DNA of 64,000 bases from Acidimicrobiales bacterium (GTDB lineage: Bacteria; Actinomycetota; Acidimicrobiia; Acidimicrobiales; MedAcidi-G1). The stretch lies in assembly GCA_029242745.1 (NCBI GenBank), contig JAQWTI010000016.1, positions 1 to 64,000 of the forward strand, written 5' to 3'. The translations under genes were made by a program, and so were the position numbers. Below, piece by piece: positions 58,828 to 64,000 of the stretch. The notes beneath the pieces were generated by a model, which had not been told where the DNA came from, did not search any database, and was given only the letters and a program-made list of their open reading frames with translations. Within the stretch, counting starts at the first letter, position 1, and each line of letters opens with the position of its first letter.

Positions 58828-61710
58828 TCAGTGCGAGTTCGAACGGTCGATTGCCCGCTGGTCAGTGCCTAGGTAACTGGCTATGACGCTCGGGTCATTT
58901 CGAACATCGTCCGGGCCACCTTCAGCAATAATTTGTCCGGCTTCTAGGCAGTAGACCCTGTCTGAGAGGGCCATGATCATTGGCATATCATGCTCGATTA
59001 CGACCATCGTCGCGCCTAGTTCGTGCTGGATCTCTTTGAGTAACGGCCCAAATGCCTCGGTCTCCCGCTGAGCGATGCCTGCAGTTGGCTCATCTAGACA
59101 GAGAACTCTGGCGTCGAGGGCGAGCAAGCCAGCCAACTCCACAATGCGGCGGGTACCAGTTGAAAGATCAGCTATGAAAGCATCTGCGTAACGCCCGAGT
59201 CCGAGAAATCCAATTAGGTCATCAGCGTTGGAACGCTTGGCCCGCTCGGATCTAGTGGCAGATGGAAGGTACGCGACGGTTGGAAGCAGACTGGTGCGGT
59301 AGCGGGCTTCAAGGGCCACTTGCACGGTTTCGCGAACTGTGAGGTCTGGAAACAGTCGGGCGGCTTGAAACGTCCGCCCAAGGCCCAGCCGGGCCCTGTT
59401 GGCAGAATTCATATTTGATACATCCCGACCCAGGATCTTGATGGTGCCCTCAGATGGCGTGAAGCCGCCGATTGCGTTCATTAGCGTTGATTTGCCGGCA
59501 CCGTTTGTGCCAATAAGGCCAACTACCTCTCGAGGGTGAGCGACGATGGTTACCTTGTCGACAGCCCTTAGGCCGCCGAAAGTCACCGATACCCCTGTTA
59601 CAGATATTGCCGGACCCGTCGTTGAATGGTGCTTGCTGTCACCCCCAAGTGGTATTGCGGGTCGCATGGCTTTTTGTTCTGGTGAAAACTGCTCTAAACG
59701 GTGCTCGGCTATGCGAAGCACGGCATCTCGTGCCCCATAGGCAATTTGTATGAGACCACCGGGGAAGTAGAGAAGCAGTATCAGTAGGCCAATGCTGGAT
59801 GTAAAAAGTGGTATGAGGTCGTTGTCGGGCCAGAAGGCAGGTAGGCCAACTACCCACATGGCGCCGATGACGGGACCCATGAGCGTGCCCAGCCCACCGA
59901 TGACGACGATTGATACCAGACGTAGCGAGTCTCCGATTTGGAAGAGTCGATCGGTGTAGGGAATATTCTGAACGAGGCCACCCAGCAGTGCTCCGCCTAG
60001 GCCTGCGATGCCGCCAGCCAACGCAAACGCCATCAGTTTCGTGCGTGAAGGGCCAACCGTGTAGGCAGCTGCGGTGTATTCGTTTTCCCGGACCCCGATG
60101 ATGGATCGTCCGATACCGCTGGCTCGTAGGGTCCGTACGATTATCAGCACGACGATTAGAGCTGCCAGACATAGGTAGTAGTACGAGCGTTGGCTTGTCA
60201 GGCTGATCGGGCCAATGCTGCCTCGTCGAAATGGAATGCTTTGGGTAAAGCGACCGTTAAAAGCTGGGCGTCGGAACACGTACTGCTGGGCCGCTAAGGC
60301 AAACGCGAACGTTGTCACGGCGAGCAACAGGCCCTTAACGCGGAGTGCACCCAGTCCGATGACAGCAGCCACTGCAGCAGCCACTAGTGAGGCCAGAAGC
60401 ATGGAGATTAGGTAGGGAACGCTAGGCAGATTTATTGAGAGGAGGTGCCAGTCCCCGAGACCGATGCCGACCTCAAGGCCGCGGTTGAGTCCAGCAGCGA
60501 TGAGCGCCCCGACGCCGGCGAACGTCATTTGTCCAAGCGAGAGCTGTCCGGCCCAGCCGGTGACGATGGTCATGGATACGGCACAGATAGCAAAGGCCAA
60601 GATGCTGGCATAGAGCAGATGGCGAGATGGTCGGCTGACTATCAAGGGGAGAACTATGGCGACGACTAGCAGCAGACCCAGTGTGATCGTTGACGTGTGT
60701 CGGACCCACCAGATCTGGCGAAGTCGTTCAGGGATCGGCTTCCAGCGGGCTGAGAAAGAGAAGGATCCTTCGTTATCGGATGCACCGCGACTTTGGAAGG
60801 CTATGGCTACGGCTACTACGAGGAAGAGGATGAAGTCGATTAACCCCCCCTGTTCCAGGAATAGAAATTGGACGTGGGCTTGGGCTACGCCAATGAGGAG
60901 GCCGGCTATTAGAGCGCGAGGAAATGAGACCATTCCTGCAATAACTGCAGCAACGAGAGCCCTTGACATGGTGTTAGGCCCAAGATTGGCCATGCCGGTG
61001 ATGGAGCCTCGATTGCCCGAGAGGAGCAGCAGGGAAACACTTGAGAGCAGTCCAGCCACCGTCCACACGAAGAGTTGGACTGTCTTTGGGTCGATACCGG
61101 ACATACGCGCTAGATCAGCGTTGGATGCCGAGGCCTGCACTGTTTGGCCAAAAACTGTCCGGTTGAGAAACAGTGACAGGCCAAGCGCCAGAAGGGGAAC
61201 CAGAATAAGAATAGTGACCTTTGGACCGGTAATTCGTAGTCCCAAGACGTCGGTCCACTGGAATCCAAGTGGTACCGGGTAGCGCTGTCCTCGTACCTTT
61301 TCTATTTCCGGAAATGACGCAAGTACAGCTTGCATGAGTTGGGCCACGCCGATGGTCGCCACCAGCACGATCACCCGGGGAGCCTCGAAGAGGCGCCGGA
61401 TTATGGCTCGCTCAATAATGGCTCCTACCAGGATTCCGACCAGTAGGGCGATTGCCAGAGCTAGCCAGTAGGGGTAGCCGTAGTTGATAACCATGACGCC
61501 CATTAGGCCTGAGGCGGGAAGCCCCATGTTTCCGACAGCCAGATTGATGACCCGGGTAGAGCGGTAGATGAGGACAACACCTAGGGCCAGTAGGCCAAAG
61601 ACCATGCCATTGACGAGGCCGTCGAACCAGAGTTGACGGGTCGTCCAAACGGCCAGTATTAGTGGGGAAGCAACCAACTCCGGGAGGAGGGCACCCATCT
61701 CAAATCCCAT
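58828..61710 (-). CDS. Fused LivH-LivM-LivG branched-chain amino acid-type ABC transporter
   Basis: One polypeptide of about 960 aa holding two permease units and an ATPase. The first permease (LivH type, GLVNGMVFGLLALGVVLIYR in part) spans about residues 10-310, the second (LivM type, SMTIVTGWAGQLSLGQMTFAGVGA in part) about 340-660. The LivG ATPase follows (about 690-940), with Walker A GTNGAGKST, signature LSTGTRR and Walker B VLCLDEPT. Mets at 61710, 61698 and 61743 are possible starts; 61710 overlaps the upstream gene slightly. The substrate-binding protein is not in the window. Such transporters carry branched-chain amino acids, but also urea, amides or aromatic acids, so the substrate is open. 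Confidence 0.9.
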   Translation of the reverse strand: MGFEMGALLPELVASPLILAVWTTRQLWFDGLVNGMVFGLLALGVVLIYRSTRVINLAVGNMGLPASGLMGVMVINYGYPYWLALAIALLVGILVGAIIERAIIRRLFEAPRVIVLVATIGVAQLMQAVLASFPEIEKVRGQRYPVPLGFQWTDVLGLRITGPKVTILILVPLLALGLSLFLNRTVFGQTVQASASNADLARMSGIDPKTVQLFVWTVAGLLSSVSLLLLSGNRGSITGMANLGPNTMSRALVAAVIAGMVSFPRALIAGLLIGVAQAHVQFLFLEQGGLIDFILFLVVAVAIAFQSRGASDNEGSFSFSARWKPIPERLRQIWWVRHTSTITLGLLLVVAIVLPLIVSRPSRHLLYASILAFAICAVSMTIVTGWAGQLSLGQMTFAGVGALIAAGLNRGLEVGIGLGDWHLLSINLPSVPYLISMLLASLVAAAVAAVIGLGALRVKGLLLAVTTFAFALAAQQYVFRRPAFNGRFTQSIPFRRGSIGPISLTSQRSYYYLCLAALIVVLIIVRTLRASGIGRSIIGVRENEYTAAAYTVGPSRTKLMAFALAGGIAGLGGALLGGLVQNIPYTDRLFQIGDSLRLVSIVVIGGLGTLMGPVIGAMWVVGLPAFWPDNDLIPLFTSSIGLLILLLYFPGGLIQIAYGARDAVLRIAEHRLEQFSPEQKAMRPAIPLGGDSKHHSTTGPAISVTGVSVTFGGLRAVDKVTIVAHPREVVGLIGTNGAGKSTLMNAIGGFTPSEGTIKILGRDVSNMNSANRARLGLGRTFQAARLFPDLTVRETVQVALEARYRTSLLPTVAYLPSATRSERAKRSNADDLIGFLGLGRYADAFIADLSTGTRRIVELAGLLALDARVLCLDEPTAGIAQRETEAFGPLLKEIQHELGATMVVIEHDMPMIMALSDRVYCLEAGQIIAEGGPDDVRNDPSVIASYLGTDQRAIDRSNSH

Positions 61711-63976
61711 CTTTGCCAAGAAAGACGGCTCTTGCGAGGTCATCACGTTCGGCCAGTTCAGATGCTGCACCTTCGAATCGGATTTGACCTTTTTCGAGGA
61801 AGATGGCTCTGTCGGCGATTGCCAATGCAACGTTTAGCGACTGCTCGACTACCACAATGGTTTGGCCACGTTCTTTTAGTCGTTCGATAAGTACCAGGAG
61901 ATCCTGAACCACGGCGGGGGCAAGACCCAGTGAGAGTTCGTCGATGAGAAGCACTTCAGGTTTGTGGAGAAGTACGCGGGCCAAGGCCAGCATCTGCTGT
62001 TGGCCACCTGACAGTGAGCTGGCTTTCTGTTCCTGACAGTTAGTCAAACTAGGGAACAGTTCAAGGGCTTCAAGAATTCGTCGTTCTACATCCGCCCTGT
62101 TGGTTCGGTGGATGTAGGCACCCATAACCAGATTTTGGCGAACGGTCATGTCACCGAATATGCCCTTACCGCCTGGGAGTTGCTGGATGCCGAGTTGGGA
62201 CCGCAGTTGGGGTGAGGAGTAGGTGATAGTCCGACCGTTTAGTCGCACGACTCCCCGCTGAGGGACACCTAGTCCGCTGATGATGCGAAGGATGGTCGAT
62301 TTGCCTGCCCCGTTGGTGCCTAACAGGGCCAATGTCTCGCCCTTTTTCACCTCAAAGGCCACGTCGAAAAGTACTTGAACGGACCCATAGGAGAAGTCCA
62401 GATTATTGACCTGCAGCGCTGGGACTTCAGTTTCCTCGCTCGACCGCCTTTGCTCGTCCTGCTCGTCAAGAAGTTCCTGGACATTGAGCGATAGGTCACC
62501 ACGGATGTGGTGTGCGCCTCGGTACATGATCCAGCCACCGATGATGCCGCTGGGTACGGTCAATACGAGAGTGGTGACTCTCGGACCCCAGGTATCGGCA
62601 AACATGAATGAGATAAGCCCACCGCCGGTACCGCCAACAAAGAAAATGTAGAGCGTGATGAGTGCCGTGCCGGTACCCCGCAGCCGGTAGGGAACGATGG
62701 CTTGCATCAGTGGGCTGACCATGGCAAATGCCGTGTTCAGCATTACCAAGGTCGGAATGGAAAAGCCAATAAAGAGCGGCACCGTTGGCATCGCCCATTG
62801 GATGGGCTTGAAGATGACTGAGAAGCCGATCAGGGCACCCACCAGGTGCAGAGTACGGGTGGGGTTGTCGCGCCACATCCGATCAAATTTTGGCCCTACG
62901 TAGAGGAGAGATACGACAGTGGCAAGACCGGCTGCGGTACCCCACGCGCCGCGTTCGAGCGACTCGAGGCCGAATCTGTCCTCCAGCCACAGGTTCTCTA
63001 ACACTGGGGCGGTGAATAGCCCAAAGCCCAGGGCGCTGAAGCCGACCACCACCGTCTTGATGGTCCTGATCTGCATAAGTCGGGAAAAGGCCGCATCCAT
63101 AGAGATGGGTAGGGGATCGTCTTCGGTGAACGACTCTTGGAGCACATCTTCTTTTTCCCAACGCCCTCGTTGCGGCTCCTTGAGAAAGAAGGCAGCGATG
63201 GCAGCGACAGCCACCGGGATGCCGAGCAGGTAGTAGGCCCAGCGCCAGCCGTCGATCTCACCGGGTCCGTTGGCTGCAGCGGCGATAGCCCCCACTAGAA
63301 GTGGGCTACACACAGCAAGTAGTCGACCAGTCCCTTTGTCGATGGCTCCGATTCGTCCGCGTATTCCAATGGGGTATGTGTCGGCGATGACTGATGAGTG
63401 GACAGGGATGGTGTTGGCCTTGGCGATGCCGACACCGAAACGGGCCCAGAAGAATGCGAATGCATTTACGGCCCAACCGGACATGGCGACCATGACCCCA
63501 AAGATGATGCTGGACCAACCAATGATGGGCATACGTCGGAAGCGGTCGGCTGCCCACCCCATGGGGATGGCACCCAGCACTACGAAGGCGCCAGAAGAAC
63601 TGGCAATGAAGGTAATTGTGCCGTCGCTTACTCCGAAGGTGTCTCGGATGTCTGGAGCCAGTACGGCAATGGCGGCCATTTGGAGTTCGTCCAGCGAGTT
63701 GAGGATCATCAGGACCACAAATGTCGCTGCGCCTCCACCCATGGCCAAACCCTTCTTAAGGGATAGACCGGCGGTCTGAACTCCGGGCAGAAGGTCATCT
63801 GGGAACAGAACTTTGCTGCTTTCCTGCTTGGCATGTCGTGCTGCCTCTTCAGCCAGCACTGATGCGGCTAGGGAGGCAGCGTCGCCCAACTCTCCAGATT
63901 CGCCGACAGGTTTGTCGGTGTGTTCTTCGGTCACGGCGTCCGTTCCCCTCGACCCCCGTTCAACTACGAGGCACAT
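61700..63976 (-). CDS. MFS transporter fused to LivF-type ABC ATPase
   Basis: Fusion protein of 758 aa. After a soluble leader of about 70 residues comes an MFS carrier (about 75-500), with GWAADRFRRMPIIG as the loop-2 motif, and helices such as TALITLYIFFVGGTGGGLISF in part. A linker rich in Glu leads to an ABC ATPase (about 520-755) of LivF type: Walker A GTNGAGKST, LSGGQQQMLALARVLL signature, Walker B VLLIDELSLGLAP and the switch His region replaced by VVEQS as in LivF. It supplies the second ATPase to the LivHMG protein encoded directly after it. The first Met is near the window end; a GTG 14 codons later has the better ribosome site. Confidence 0.9.
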   Translation of the reverse strand: MCLVVERGSRGTDAVTEEHTDKPVGESGELGDAASLAASVLAEEAARHAKQESSKVLFPDDLLPGVQTAGLSLKKGLAMGGGAATFVVLMILNSLDELQMAAIAVLAPDIRDTFGVSDGTITFIASSSGAFVVLGAIPMGWAADRFRRMPIIGWSSIIFGVMVAMSGWAVNAFAFFWARFGVGIAKANTIPVHSSVIADTYPIGIRGRIGAIDKGTGRLLAVCSPLLVGAIAAAANGPGEIDGWRWAYYLLGIPVAVAAIAAFFLKEPQRGRWEKEDVLQESFTEDDPLPISMDAAFSRLMQIRTIKTVVVGFSALGFGLFTAPVLENLWLEDRFGLESLERGAWGTAAGLATVVSLLYVGPKFDRMWRDNPTRTLHLVGALIGFSVIFKPIQWAMPTVPLFIGFSIPTLVMLNTAFAMVSPLMQAIVPYRLRGTGTALITLYIFFVGGTGGGLISFMFADTWGPRVTTLVLTVPSGIIGGWIMYRGAHHIRGDLSLNVQELLDEQDEQRRSSEETEVPALQVNNLDFSYGSVQVLFDVAFEVKKGETLALLGTNGAGKSTILRIISGLGVPQRGVVRLNGRTITYSSPQLRSQLGIQQLPGGKGIFGDMTVRQNLVMGAYIHRTNRADVERRILEALELFPSLTNCQEQKASSLSGGQQQMLALARVLLHKPEVLLIDELSLGLAPAVVQDLLVLIERLKERGQTIVVVEQSLNVALAIADRAIFLEKGQIRFEGAASELAERDDLARAVFLGKDGI

Positions 63977-64000
63977 CCTTCCACGAGACTCCCCGATTGG

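Overview
The window is a replication-origin neighbourhood of an actinobacterial chromosome with a catabolic arm on its left. The order trxB-trxA-cwlM / parB-parA-rsmG-jag-yidC-yidD-rnpA-rpmH / dnaA-dnaN-recF-dciA-gyrB-gyrA-DUF3566-tRNA-Ile is the arrangement known from mycobacteria, and pcnA, a DUF6049-like protein and DUF5318 are also actinobacterial. Moderate GC, many luciferase-like flavin oxidoreductases and class III CoA-transferases, and divergent gyrase motifs suggest a free-living, possibly aquatic member of the Acidimicrobiia. That last placement is inference. I saw no rRNA, CRISPR array, insertion sequence, prophage or integrase.

Left arm, 1-26.9 kb. Positions 83-5585 hold a compact salvage set: methylthioinosine-type phosphorylase, MtnA isomerase, a class II aldolase fused to a short-chain dehydrogenase, and an MtaD-type deaminase. 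Together they could take methylthioadenosine or 5'-deoxyadenosine through the inosine form, the 1-phosphate and the ribulose-1-phosphate to DHAP plus a small aldehyde, which the fused dehydrogenase would process. Positions 5617-19864 hold a second, unassigned catabolic cluster: SDRs, a FadR-type GntR regulator, a split AtuA, a TIM-barrel amidohydrolase, two LLM flavin oxidoreductases, an aldehyde dehydrogenase, a coupled pair of class III CoA-transferases of which one lacks the catalytic Asp, a SnoaL-like protein, a PhyH-type dioxygenase and an EamA exporter. Positions 20007-25005 encode two large cell-surface or secreted proteins. One has TVPA repeats and a PPC domain. The other has six FN3 domains, the second interrupted by an S1 protease. 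A HisN-type phosphatase, an NAD(P)-binding oxidoreductase and tRNA-Ile(GAT) follow.

Core, 27-57.4 kb. DnaA-box-like 9-mers lie on both sides of dnaA. Genes point away from the dnaA-rpmH gap in both directions, so replication probably starts there. To the right are rpmH, rnpA, yidD, yidC, jag, rsmG, a parS site, parA and parB. These are followed on the opposite strand by a catalytically degenerate CwlM-like protein, thioredoxin, thioredoxin reductase, a holin-like protein, DegV, a DUF6049-like protein and a GNAT acetyltransferase. A divergent HDAC-family deacetylase, pcnA, DUF5318, panB and the rpsF-ssb-rpsR-rplI-dnaB block come next.

Right end, 57.4-64 kb. A small membrane protein and an MscS channel meet, with no spacer, a convergent transporter operon. 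It consists of an MFS carrier fused to a LivF-type ATPase, then a LivH-LivM-LivG triple fusion. The only non-coding stretch over 300 bases is 36957-37568, the origin region. The 24 bases after 63976 and the first 82 bases hold nothing I recognise.
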